Positions 12,089-23,744 of a DNA stretch of 64,000 nt are shown here, one piece after another. Each line of letters begins with the position of its first letter. Position 1 is the first letter of the stretch. The position numbers were made by a program, and so were the translations under genes. The DNA lies in contig NC_082686.1 in the NCBI RefSeq assembly GCF_949987515.2, positions 47,965,559-48,029,558 of the forward strand. The letters run 5' to 3'. The notes beneath the pieces were generated by a model. It made no database searches. It saw nothing but the letters and a program-made list of their open reading frames with translations, and was not told the DNA's origin. The DNA is from Delphinus delphis (lineage: Eukaryota > Chordata > Mammalia > Artiodactyla > Delphinidae).

Positions 12089-12306
12089 GGGCTTCCCTGG
12101 TGGTGCAGTTGTTGAGAATCCGCCTGCCGATGCAGGGGACACGGGTTCGTGCCCCGGTCTGGGAAGATCCCACATGCCGCGGAGCAGCTAGGCCCGTGAG
12201 CCATGGCCTCTGAGCCTGTGTGTCCAGAGCCTGTGCTCCACAACGGGAGAGGCCACAACAGTGAAAGGCCCGCGTACCGCAAAAAAAAAAAAAAAAAAAA
12301 AAAAAG
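12089..12306 (+). mobile_element. CHR-2-like SINE, second copy 86 bases further on
   Basis: A complete element with an A tail of over 20. GTCATG repeats at 12083-12088 and 12307-12312, with a longer imperfect match. It has the same orientation as its neighbour. Confidence 0.93.
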
Positions 12307-12562
12307 GTCATGTACCACAATGTTCATTGCAGCACTATTTACAATAGCCAGGATATGGAAGCAACCTAAGTGTCCATTGACAAATGAATGGATAAAGAAG
12401 ATGTGGCACATATATACAATGGACTACTACTCAGCCATAAAAAGAAACGAAATTGATTTATTTATGGTGAGGTGGATGGACCTAGGGTCTGTCATACAGA
12501 GTGAAGTAAGTCAGAAAGAGAAAAACAAATATCGTATGCTAACACATGTATATGGAATCTAA

Positions 12563-13850
12563 AAGAAAATGTTTTCTCATCTGGTTTTTCCTCCCAAACT
12601 CAAGATGTATCACAATGCTTCTTTCCTTCAGAATTATTTCTCTCTAATAAATTCCTTCACAACTGTTTTCTCAGATGTGTAGATTCTGGAATTTTTTGTT
12701 CTAAAGATATTGCCATTTAAACATTTTTTCCTGAAGTTTATTTAAAAAAATTAAAAGTCTGTAGAAGTGTTGAAAGAGACTAAGTGAACACCCAAATACC
12801 CTTCACCTTGATTCACCAGTTGTTAATATTTTGCCTTCTTTCTTTTTCTTTTTTTTCCTGAAATTTTGAAAGTAAGTTGTAAACATCATGACTGTCATCT
12901 CTAAATTCTTCAAGCATGTATGCATCTCCCAAAAACAAGGGCACTCCTAGATAGTATAATATTATTATCCTCACTCAGAATATTTTACTCAAGAATTTAA
13001 CATTAATATAATGTTATCATGTTAATGTCCATATTCAAATTTCTCCAGCTGTTCCAATAATGTCCAATTTAGGTGTTCCCTCCCCAATTTATTTAGTAGT
13101 TGTGTCTCTTTAGTTGTCTTTAGCCTAGAATAATTCCTCTGCTTTTTAAATTTGTTTGTTTTGGTCTTTCATGACATTAAAATAAAATATTTGAAGTGTT
13201 CAGGTTAGTTATTTTATAGAAGGTAGAATATTCTACAATATAAAATTTCTCGGAAATTTTCCAATGATTAGGTACAGGTTACATATTTTTGATGAGAATT
13301 CTAATCATTAAGTCTTTTTCATTGTGGCACAGCAAGAAGTGTATGATGTCAGTTTGTCCCGTTATTGCTGTGTCATTTGCTTCCTTGTTTAAGTAGTGTC
13401 TTGTAGATTTCTATACTGTAAAGTCTCAATTTTTCCCTTTGTAAATAATAGGCAATCCATGCAGTGAAACTTTGGGACTGTGTGAATATTCTGTTCCCCA
13501 ACTTTTACTCAGTGGTTTTGGTATTCACTGATGATCCTAACTGGTATATATGATTACATTGGTGGGTGAATGATGATCTCTAATCTATCATTCTTTCTAT
13601 ATTTAGTCACTATATTACTTTGGAAAGAAGTGTACTCTCCAGTGTAGCTGGAGGGAGTCCTTTCATGTTGTTTTTTCATGTCCCTATCAGTCTATAAGCG
13701 TTTCCTTATTTAAGGCACAGCAAGATGGACCAGGTACATCTTTCACTTTTTCTCCCCCATACCTAGAATCAGCTGTTTGTCCAGAGACCCAGAATTATTT
13801 TTGATTCTTTTCTTTACCTTTCACACTATGAGTCTCTTGCCCTTCGTTTA
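12563..13850. other. intron, probable ancient L1M 3' sequence
   Basis: From about 12760 to 13300, phrases such as AAATACCCTTCACC, TTGATTCACCAGTTGTTAA and CTCTGCTTTTTAAATTTG resemble old L1M 3' ends. The divergence is high. Nothing coding is seen. Confidence 0.45.
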
Positions 13851-13854
13851 AGAT

Positions 13855-14075
13855 TTTTACATTGAGTGCTTACTATGTGCCAAGCAACATGTGAGGAGGT
13901 AAATACAAAACTATGAACAAGACATATAAACTCCCCTCTCCCTTGGAATTTACATTCTCGGGGGGAAGACAGACATTGTACAAGTATATACAGAAATAAA
14001 TATATAATTAAAAATTGTGGTAAGTGCCTTGAAGGAAAATTACATGCCATATAATTATGTCTGTCATGTAAAGTA
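13855..14075. repeat. ancient interspersed repeat (MIR/L2 class)
   Basis: GAGTGCTTACTATGTGCCAAGCAA is a typical MIR/L2-era phrase. The class is not settled. It contains 14017-14045, identical to 3940-3968. Confidence 0.5.
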
Positions 14076-14169
14076 AAATGGCTCTTATATCTGTCTTTTC
14101 ATTTGTAAAGACACTTGAACAGACAGTTATTTGGTTCCATGTGAGTAAGTTGTGGTAGCTGCATAACTA

Positions 14170-14249
14170 TTGGTTTGGCCAAAAAGTTCATCTGGGTTTT
14201 TCTGTAAGATGGCATGGAAAAACCAGAATGAACTTTTTGACCAACCAGA
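14170..14249. mobile_element. mariner-type MITE (80-bp hairpin)
   Basis: The inverted arms TTGGTTTGGCCAAAAAGTTC and, at the other end, GAACTTTTTGACCAACCAGA are nearly complementary over about 32 bases around a short centre (TGTAAGATGGCATGG). TA dinucleotides flank both ends, as expected for Tc1/mariner insertion. It is non-autonomous with no transposase. Confidence 0.85.
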
Positions 14250-14251
14250 TA

Positions 14252-15469
14252 GTTTCTTTGCCTAAAATCTCACTCTTTCCAATTGTCATCATATTTGTGT
14301 GTGTGTGTGTCCTCTATCAACTTGTTTTTAGCAGTTTTGCTGTCATAGATAGTAAATATATTATATATTTCTGTGCATATAATAAAAATGCACAGAATAT
14401 AGTAATATACAGAAGACCCGTTTGAAAATAGCCTGTTCTCGCTGTAGATAATTTATGTTTGAAATTGGAGAAAAATTAAAAACTAACTTTACTTTTATAT
14501 AAATGGATTCTTCTGAAAGCTTTTTGCATTTCTGCCCATTAAAATTTTCAGAAGGCTTAATAAAATTTTGAATTATCCAGAAAATCTCAACTAAAATATC
14601 ATGAGGATGGACAGAGTTCTGTTTTAATACAAGCTTTTTATTCAGTGTGGGAATCCAAAGACTAAGTAGGACCATGGTGGAATGTTGTCTTAGGACCGTA
14701 AAGGATATATAATTAGCAAACAGATTTGTTCATCAAATTCTGAGACCTTAGAAATAGAGAAGTTCTTGAAGGTGTTAGAACTTTAAGCACATTAATAGTG
14801 AAATATTTATTTCAAGAGGCCTTATAATCTGAAAAATTCATAAGGATCTAGATGGTAGTGAATGAAATTTTATAACTTTCTTTAATACCGGAGAGACCTG
14901 TGATATGTCATGAGTTTCAAAGAGAACTTGGTTCTACACCCACAAATTATATCTTCAGATGAAGGAACAGTCCTTGGGCATGTTTTACATTAGAAGACCT
15001 TGTTGTGGACCACAGAAGTATAAACATATTGTGGACGCTAAGCACCACTGTCTGATGGATAAGTTGGCCCTGGCTGCCAGGCCTTCTGCTGCATTCTGTT
15101 AGTTATATCAAGTCACTGGACAGCCCTGGGAGGGGGCTACACTGGGCATAAACTCCAGGAAGTAGAGTTCACAGGAGGGCATCTCTGAAAAACAGCTATC
15201 ACCTTGGATTAAAAGTCAGGTTCAAGAAAGGAGGAATCAACCTGTTTTCTCAAACTCACTTTGTGAGAATCAGATAAGAAGAGAATGTTTCTCTGGTGTA
15301 GTTGGGAAGGTCCGTTTACCAGCTGGCCCACTGAGCTATGAGCTAGATTTACAGTGGGTAATAATATTCTTTTGTTCCCTCATGATTTCACTGGAGTATT
15401 TTTTTTTTCCACTGGAGTATTTTTTGTAGTTGTTTTGTTTATTAATTTTATTTATTTATTTATTTTCAG
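14252..15469. other. intron before the TM2 exon, mostly unique
   Basis: It has a short GT microsatellite near 14296-14310, then unremarkable A/T-rich sequence. No gene is recognised. Only the TTTATTTATTTATTTTCAG acceptor at the end matters. Confidence 0.5.
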
Positions 15470-15814
15470 GAAAGTCAGAAAAACCTCAGTAACCTGGGTA
15501 TTGGTCAATCTGTGCACATCAATGTTGATTTTCAACCTCCTGTTTGTGTTTGGAATCAAAAACTCCAATAAGAACTTAAAGACACTATAGTGACACTGAT
15601 AATACTGACTTGAGCAATAATGAAATGTCCAGACAAGACACCGTTGTCATCTCAAATCCCACATGCACTGCGATTGCTATCTTGCTGCACTATTTTGTGT
15701 TAGTGACATTTACCTGGATGGGACTCAGTGCTGCCCAGCTCTATTTCCTTCTTATTAGGACCATGAAGCCTTTTCCTCAGCATTTCATTCTTTTCATCTC
15801 TTTAATTGGATGAG
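15470..15814 (+). pseudogene. ADGRG7: ADGRG7 exon for TM2-TM3, broken by frameshift and nonsense change
   Basis: The exon runs from a TATTTTCAG acceptor to GTAAGT at 15815. The first part reads KVRKTSVTWVLVNLC and FNLLFVFGI (TM2) in the frame of 15471, then stops at TAG 15588-15590. The second part resumes in another frame with NPTCTAIAILLHYF (the conserved TM3 cysteine and helix), LSAAQLYFLLIRTMKP and FILFISLIG. It then hits TGA at 15811-15813, where adhesion receptors have Trp (LIGWG). The exon is 345 bases. The intact gene should have 347 (115 codons plus one base at each end), so two bases are missing in the loop between about 15585 and 15636. The splice sites are still good. Confidence 0.88.
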
Positions 15815-16116
15815 GTAAGTGTTTGCTTCTTCACTTACTCAGGAATTTAATTTTGTTGAAATCACTTAATTTAAACAAACACCTATTGAAAACCTAATAG
15901 TACAAGGCCCTGTGGTAGGGGAGATGGAAAATCCAGCAATCACTAAGAGTGCCTTCTGTCTAGTGAAGGAGTGTCTTCTCCTGTGAAGAAGGCAGATGTG
16001 ATCAAGGCAGCTATACTAGATACATCATGAGCTAACTTCAAGATGTTCATTTCCTTTAACATCTCTATTTATTTGACTTGAGATTTAGACCACATATAAA
16101 CTTCCTAGCTACTTTA

Positions 16117-16271
16117 TTTTTTTTGTAAATTAACTTTATTTCTTTTTTTTGAATTTTATTTTATTTTTTAAAATACAGCAGCTTCTTATTAGTTATCTAT
16201 TTTATACATATTAGTGTATATAGGTCAATCCCAATTTCCCAATTCATCCCACCACCACCCTGACCCTGCTT
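16117..16271 (-). mobile_element. short 5'-truncated L1 insertion with 15-bp TSD
   Basis: About 155 bases of an inverted L1 3' end (poly-T, GCAGCTTCTTATTAGTTATC) lie between identical TTCCTAGCTACTTTA copies at 16102-16116 and 16272-16286. Confidence 0.88.
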
Positions 16272-16688
16272 TTCCTAGCTACTTTAAAAGAAATGTTTCA
16301 AGGCAATCAGAGTGACTCTTTTAAGAAAAATAATTTGAAAAATTTAATGAGTTCCAGCAAAGGAGAGTTGTTTTCGTGTTATCTAAATTTAAATTTATTC
16401 AAGTGAAAGAGGAATTAGACCATTTAAGAGTGGAAATTGTGGTAAGAGTTACAAAGAAATCAGAAATAGTATAGGATTGATATGTATAGCCAACACTGAT
16501 AGGGAAAGGAAAACACAGAAAAACTATGTCTACTGTTGACCTACATCTGTAGGATCATTTAGTACACTGTCTATAGTGGAAAGAACAATACATCCTGAAA
16601 AAGGTCAGGTGTATAATTCATTCATGTTCTTTTATAATTAATCCCAGTCTTGGGTAAATTATTAATTCTATGACTCTTTATCACATAG

Positions 16689-16785
16689 GAGTCTCAGCTA
16701 TAGTGGTAGCTGTGACAGTGGGAATTATTTATTCTCAGAATGGGAATAATTCACAGTGGGAGTTAGACTACCAGCGAGAGGAAAT
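16689..16785 (+). CDS. ADGRG7: ADGRG7 exon encoding TM4 and start of extracellular loop 2 (open)
   Basis: The acceptor is CACATAG at 16688 and the donor GTAAGT begins at 16786. The 97 bases read GVSAIVVAVTVGIIYSQNG (TM4), then NNSQWELDYQREE. Phase is 2 in and 2 out, completing Gly from the previous exon and Ile with the next. No lesion is seen in this exon. It lies 874 bases after the TM3 exon, as expected for this gene. Confidence 0.87.
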
Positions 16786-17084
16786 GTAAGTTTATATTTT
16801 TTCAAATGTCCATTTCTTTGATATGAGTGTAACTATTCAATGACATTGAGTCCAAGTGTCACTGTAATATGCATATCACTTTATAATTGTCATAACTGTG
16901 TATTTCAAATTCTCAAAGAATACATTATATTTTAAATATGGTGGCATGAAAATTTCCTATGATAAATCCTTTCATAAAGCAAGTAATTGTCTTCTAAATT
17001 TATAAATGTGAACTTTTTAATATTAAATTTGTCTTCTTTGATTAAGTTTGAAAATCACAGGACACAAGAAGTGTGATCATTAGT

Positions 17085-17190
17085 GACCCCTTATCTTAGT
17101 TTTCTCATCTAGAAAATGGGAATAACAATAATAGTAATACCTGCTCTGGGGTTACTATGAAGGGTTAAGCAAGTGTGAAAACATTTTCAC
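17085..17190 (+). repeat. MIR fragment
   Basis: CTTAGTTTTCTCATCTAGAAA, ATGGGAATAACAATAATAG and the following segment match the MIR core-SINE consensus as I know it. Confidence 0.75.
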
Positions 17191-19359
17191 ACTTGAAAAT
17201 GTTTGAAGAGCAGTATCCATGAAATATCCATGCTTATGAACCAATTCTATGTTGATATGATTATAATGAGTATTTCATGATGATTTATCACACATAAATT
17301 CTCCCTGTGACTCCAGCATGACTATTTAACTGTCAATAATGGAAGTACCTGAATGCATGGTATTTGCCTTCCATGTGGGGAGAGTAAGAAAGTGGGGCTG
17401 AACTCTATGTGTATTTCTGCTACCAAATGGCAACTGCTCTTTAATTTATCTTCCCTTCTTATTTTATAAATTCAACCATTCGGATCCCTGGATTCTGCCT
17501 TAAGTCCCAAACCAACTCTAATCAAAACAAAACTCTTGGAAATGTGCAAGTATACCCAAGGGAAGGCTCTGGTGTCAGAGTGCTTACCTATTTCCAGGGC
17601 TGACCATGACCAAGTGTAGAATAGGGAGCTAACTGCCTGGCTTGATTTTAGGAGCCATACACTCTAGGCACTATTTTCTCTGTTTATTTGGGATTAAATA
17701 TCTTTTAATGAGTTTTAAAATTTTAATTCCACAATTAGATATCAGGAGTAAAATGCAAATATCTCATGGGAGAGGTAATTCACCTCAAATTGCATTATTA
17801 TTAATTTCCTATCCTAACCCAGCCACAAGGCTAGACCTACTCCTACAGAAGTCTTCAGTAGAAAGAAGCCTGCTGTCTTAAATTTATTCACACCAAGATG
17901 TAAATAATTGAGAGCAGATTCTTTCCTGAGTACAGTATTAGATGTTAGGGAAGACACTGGGCGACTGATAATAAGAGTTGGGAAGAGGGGAAAGGATGTG
18001 TAACATGAATATCAGCTTCATCTTGGACCCTTATCTCCCACTTTCCACCCTATACACACACATCAAGGCTCACATTTCTTCAGGATATATTTAGAAAGAG
18101 GAGGGACTTTTTTGGGTTTTCTTGAGTTATCTTCCCAGAAATTGCTCCTCAATATATCATACTCCCTGTCCCCCCACCATGGCTCCCAGTTCTGCCAGTC
18201 ATACCCGAAACCCCTAACCCAGTTCCCCTGATGTACTGCTATCTCTGCCAGGACCCAATTAAGGGGCGACTGCAGGGCAGGCCACACTCCTATTTAATGC
18301 TCTATCCCCCAAATCTCTGTCCCACCATATAGGCTGTTTCAGACTTCCCTGAAGGGTTGAGGTAACCATTGGGAAATTATAATGCATGAGGAAGAATTTT
18401 CTGGAAGCATATGCTATATCTTCTACAGCTGTCCTTTCCCATGTTTCATGACAAAATCACCAAGGAGTTAAACGCTTCATCTGAGGTTCACCTATGATGC
18501 TCTCCAGACCTCAGGTTCATAGATGTTTGTCAGATGCAACCTTGACCTTGTGACTCTCCAATCTCAATTCTAGAAATCCCACTCCTACAAGGGTTACTCT
18601 GCCTGGAGGATCCATCTGTCTCCTCAGCAGTCTGTTTTTCAAAATCTGGGTGATTAGATTCAGAATAGCTAAGGGAGAGGCTCATGAGAACAAATCCAGT
18701 CTGACTATCTCTCCAAGTAGTACAAAGGATGGAGGAGGTGAGGAGGTGTCCCTTCCTAGTGCACACCTCCTCATGGCCACAGGCATCCAAGCCTGTTTCC
18801 CATCCAGGTCTCCCCATTTGTGTGAGGTAACTGAGGAAACTTACAGACATTTGTATGCACACACACACAGATCTATAGTACAAATAGTAATACTTAGAAA
18901 TTGTGTGTCTAAAGTTTAAATAACTCATGACTCATACAGATAAAGATAAATATTTCTCTAAATTGTTTCATAATTTGCAAGTCTGTCTTTATCCGATAGA
19001 GTTGGATATTCATTTTCTTTCTCTATCCTGTCCTCCCCTTTTAAACTGTGTTTCTCTAGGCTGCCTGGGTCAGAAATATGTCCATCTTTTTAATTTAAAA
19101 CTTTGATGGCCACTTGCTTAGTCACCAAAGAAGTGTCTAGAGATGTGAAAGTACTTCTCAGCAGGATTTTATTAAATTCTTAGCCAAGTGCCCTCCTATT
19201 TCTTCTGTGTCGGGGGTTGTGAGATTGAAGATGGCAGGAAGGTTGTTCTTTGGTTACAGATGAAAGGACGTGGAGGCCCAAAATCCTGAAGATAAATTTT
19301 ATTCTTTCTCACCATTTTACTTAAGGCTGGACCTAATCTATCATTAATGGATTGGAGGC
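17191..19359. other. intron between TM4 and TM5 exons, unique sequence
   Basis: No gene and no repeat I can name, apart from a short CA run near 18858. Open stretches at 18530-18928 (-) and 18650-18919 (+) overlap each other and have no recognisable domain. Confidence 0.45.
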
Positions 19360-19714
19360 ACTCCTTTTCATTTTTTTTAACATTTTTTATTTTATATTGG
19401 AATATAGCCGATTAACAATGTTGTGATAGTTTCAGGTGCACAACAAAGCAACTCAGCCATACATATACATGTATCCATTCTCGCCCAGACTCCCCTCCCA
19501 TCCAGGCTGCCACATAACATTGAGCAGAGTTCCCTGCACTATACAGTAGGTCCTTGTTGTTTATCCTTTTTAAATATAGTAGTCTGTACATGTCAATCCC
19601 AAACTCCCTACTACCCTTCCCTCCACTCTCCCCGCCCTGGTAACCATAAGTTCCTTCTCTAAGTCTGTGAGTCCATTTCTGTTTTGTAAATACATTCATT
19701 TGTATTATTTCTTT

Positions 19715-22700
19715 TTAGATTCTGCATGTAAGCGATATCATACAATATTTCTCTTTCTCTGTCTGACTTACTTCACTCAGTATGACAATCTCTAGGTCCA
19801 TCCATGTTGCTGCAAATGGCATTATTTCATTCTTTTTTATGGCTGAGTAATATTCCATTGTATATATGTACCAAATCTTCTTTATCCATTCCTCTGTCCA
19901 TGGACACTTAGGTTGCTTCTCTGTCTTGGCTATTATAAACAGTGCTACAATGAACATTGGGGTGCATGTATCCTTTCAGACCATGTTTTTCTCCGGATAT
20001 ATGCCCAGGAGTAGGATAGCAGGGTCATATGATAACTCTATTTTTAGTTTTTTAAGGCCCCTGCATACTGCTCTCCATAGTGGCCATACCAATCTATGAT
20101 CCCACTAACAGTTAGGAGAGTTCCTTTCTCTCCACACCCTCTCCAGGATTTACTGTTTGTGAATTTTTAAATGATAGCCATTTTGACTGGTGTGAGGTGA
20201 TATCTCATTGTAGTTTTTACTTGCATTTCTCTAATCATTAGCAATGTTGAACATCTTTTCATGCGCCTCTTGGCCATCCATATGTCTTCCTTGGAAAAAT
20301 GGCTATTTAGGTCTTCTGCCCATTTTTTGATTGGGTTGTTTGTTTTCATGATATTAAGCCACATGAGCTTTTTGTAAATTTTGGAGACTAATCCCTTGTC
20401 AGTCACATGATTTGCAAATATTTCCTCCCAATTTGTGGGCTGTCTTTTTGTTTTGTTTATGGTTTCCTTTGCTATGCAAAAGCTTTTGAGTTTAATTAGG
20501 TCCCATTTGTTTATTTTTGTTTTTATTTCCATTACTCTGGGAGATGGGTCAGAAAAAATATTGCTGCAATTTATGTTAGGGAGTGTTCTGCCTACGTTTT
20601 CCTTTAGGAGTTTAATAGTGTCTGGTCTCACATTTAGGTCGTTAATCCATTTTGAGCTTATTTTTGTGTATGGTGTTAAAGAATGATCTAATTTCATTTT
20701 TTTACATGTAGCTGTCCAGTTTTCCCAGCACCATTTGTTGAAGAGACTGTCTTTCCACCATTGTAAAGTCTTGCCTCCTTTGTCGTATATTAATTGACCA
20801 TAGGTGCATGGGTTTATTTCTGGGCTTTCCATCCTGTTCCATTGATCTATAGTTCTATTTTTGTGCCAGTACCATACTGTTTTGATGACTATAGCTTTGT
20901 AGTATAGTCTGAAGTCAGGGAGCCTGATTCCTCCAGCTCCATTTTTCATTCTCAGGATTGCTTTGGCTATTCAGGGTCTTTTGTGTCTCCATAAAAATTT
21001 TAAGATTTTGTGTTCTATTTCTGTGATAAATGCCATTAGTAATTTGATAGGATTGCATTGAATATGTAGTTTGCATTGGGTAGTATAGTGATTTTGACAA
21101 TATTTATTCTTCCAATCCAAGAACATGGTTTATCTTTCCATCTGTTTGTGTCTTCAATTTCTTTCATCAGTGTCTTATAATTTTTAGAGTACAGATCTTT
21201 TGTCTCCTTAGGTATGTTTATTCCCAGATATTTTATTCTTTTTGATGCAATGGTAAATGGGGTTGTTTCTTGAATTTCTCTTCCTGATCTTTCATTGTTA
21301 GTGTATATAGATGCAACACATTTCTGTGTATTAATTTTGTAGCCTGCAACTTTATCAGATTCACTGATGAGCTCTAGCAGTTTCCTGATAGTGTCTTTAG
21401 GATTTTCTATGTATAGTGTCATGTCATCTATAAACAGTGACATTTTAACTTCTTCTTTTCCAATTTGGATTCTTTTATTTCTATTTCTTTCCTGGTTGCC
21501 ATAGCTAGGACTTGCAAAACTCTGCTGAATAAAAGTGGTGAGAGTGGGCATCCTTGTCTTGTTCCTGATCTTAGAGGAAATGCTTTCAGCTTTTCACCAT
21601 TGATATGATGCTAGCTGTAGGTTTGTCGTATATGGCCTTTATTATGTTGAAGTAGGTTCCCTGTATGCCCACTTTCTGGAGAGTTTTTATCATAAATGGG
21701 TGTTGAATTTTGTCAAAAGATTTTTCTGCATCTATTGAGATCATCATTTGGTTTTTATTCTTCAATTGGTTGATGTGGTGTATCACACTGATTGATTTGT
21801 GGATATTGAAAAATCCTTGCATCCCTGGGATAAATCCCACTTGATCATGGTGTATGATTCTTTTAATGTATTGTTGGATTCGAATTTCTAGTAAAATACT
21901 AGCAACTGAGGATTTTTGTGTCTATGTTCATCAGTGATATTGGCCTGTAATTTTCTTTTTGAGTGGTATCTTTGTCTGGTTTTGTTATCAGGGTAATGGT
22001 AGCCACATAGAATGAGTTTGGGAAGTCTCCTTCCTCTGCAGTTCTTTGGAACAGTTTCAGAAAGATAGGTGTTAGCTCTTCTCTAAATGTTTGATAGAAT
22101 TCTCCTGTGAAGCCATCAGGTCCTGGACTTTTGTTTGTTGGGAGTTTTTAAATTACAGTTTCAATTTCAGTGCTTGCGATTGGTCTGCTCATATTTTGTA
22201 ATTCTTCCTGATTCAGTCTTGGGAGACTGTACCTTTCTAAGAATTTGTCCATTTCTTCCAGGTTGTCCATTTCATTGGCATACTGTTGCATATAGTAGTC
22301 TCTTATGATCCTTTGTATTTCTCTGGTGTCAGTTGTAACTTCTCCTTTTTCATTTCTAATTTTATTGATTTGAGTCCTCTCCCTATTTTCCTTGATGAGT
22401 CTGGCTAAAGGTTTATCAATTTTGTTTATCTTTTCAAGGAACCAGCTTTTAGTTTCATTGATCTTTGCTATTGTTTTTTTCGTTTCTATTTCATTTATTT
22501 CTGCTCTGATCTTTATGATTTCTTTCCTTCTACTAACTTTTGGTTTTGTTCTTCGTCTAGTTGCTTTAGGTGTATGGTTAGGTTGTTTATTTGAGATTTT
22601 TCTTGTTTCCTGAGGTAATATTGTATTGCTATAAACTTTCCTCTTAGAACTGCTTTTGCTGTATCACATAGGTTTTGGATCATTGTGCTTTCACTTTCAT

Positions 22701-23518
22701 TTGTCTCTAGGTATTTTTTGATTTCCTCTTTGCTTTCTTCAGTGATCCATTTGTTGTTGAGTAACATATTGCTTAGCCTCCAAGCGTTTGTGGTTTTTAT
22801 AGTTTTTTCTTGTAGTTTGTTTCTAATTTCATAGTGTGGTCGTAGAAGATACTTGATATGATTTCAATTTTCTTAAATTTACCGAGGCTCCCTTGTGGCC
22901 CAGGATGTGGTCAATCCTGGAGCATGTTCCGTGTGCACTTGAGAAAAATGTGTATTCTTCTGCTTTTGTATGGAGTGCTCTATAAATATCAATTAAGTCC
23001 ATCTGATCTAATGTGTCATTTAAGGCCTTTGTTTCCTTGTTGATTTTCGTTCTGGATGATCTGTCCATTGACAAAAGTGGAGTGTTAAAAGTCCCCCACT
23101 ATTATTGTGTTACTGTCGATTTCTTCCTTTATGGCTGTTAACATTTGCCTTATGTATTGAGGTGCTCTTATGTTGGGTGCATATATATTTACAATTGTTG
23201 TATCTTCTTCTTGGATTGATCCCTTGATCGTTACATAGTGTCCTTCTTTGTCTCTTATAACAGTCTTTATTTTTAAGTCTATTTTGTCTGATATGAGTAT
23301 TGCTACTCCAGCTTTATTTTGATTTCCATTTGCATGGAATACCTTCTTCCATCCCCTCACTTTCAGTCTGTATGTGTCCCTAGGTCTGAGGTGGGTCTCT
23401 TGTAGACAGCGTATGTACGGGTCTTGTTTTCATATCCAGTCAGTCTATGTCTTTTGGTTGGTGCATTTAATCCATTTACAGTTAAGGTAATTATCGATAT
23501 GTGTGCTCCTATTGCCAT
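19715..23518 (-). pseudogene. L1 ORF2 remnant (antisense L1)
   Basis: The initiator is at 23516-23518. Readable pieces include the endonuclease region (VAILISDKIDLKIKTVIRDK, IVGDF near 23090), the reverse transcriptase ([14 protein letters not shown] near 21430, with Ile replacing the Ala of FADD), and a long open C-terminal piece (20167-20949). Frameshifts separate them, so no functional protein is made. Confidence 0.88.
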
Positions 23519-23744
23519 TTTCTTAATTGTTTTGGGTTTGTTGTTTTATGTCTTTTTTCTTTCCTTCCTCTTTTGTTCTCTTGTGGTTTGATGATCATCT
23601 TTAGTGTTGTGTTTGGGTTGCTTTTTCTTTTCTGTATGGTTATCTATTGTAGCTTTGGGGTTTGCTGTTCACATGAGGTTCTGATATAGCAGTCTATGTA
23701 TGTACAATGTTGTTTTAAGTTGCTAGTCTCTTTCCCACCAAGAG

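Larger units (their letters stand above)
4174..12562 (+). mobile_element. LINE-1, nearly full-length, sense to ADGRG7, disrupted
   Basis: It starts with the cetartiodactyl L1 5' end (ACCTTCAAGATGGTGGAGG). A GC-rich 5' UTR follows to about 5280, then a T-rich second part, then ORF1 and ORF2 remnants, ending at the ORF2 stop with hardly any 3' UTR. Five SINEs inserted later (5771-6215, 7351-7644, 8901-9241, 11794-12002, 12089-12306). Multiple stops and frameshifts make it immobile. No clear target-site duplication is visible. Confidence 0.92.
7976..12562 (+). pseudogene. L1 ORF2 remnant (endonuclease and reverse transcriptase)
   Basis: ORF2 encodes the AP-like endonuclease and reverse transcriptase of L1. 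The endonuclease domain is readable from 7976 (ITLNVNGLNAP, then CLQETHF, IYAPN, RIDHILGH), with a stop at 8642-8644. Reverse transcriptase pieces follow: [13 protein letters not shown] near 9720, FADDMILY near 10400. The C-terminal region is readable from 10668 to 11552, with stops and frameshifts between. Three SINEs interrupt the frame. The final segment ends LTHVYGI with TAA at 12560-12562. Confidence 0.9.
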
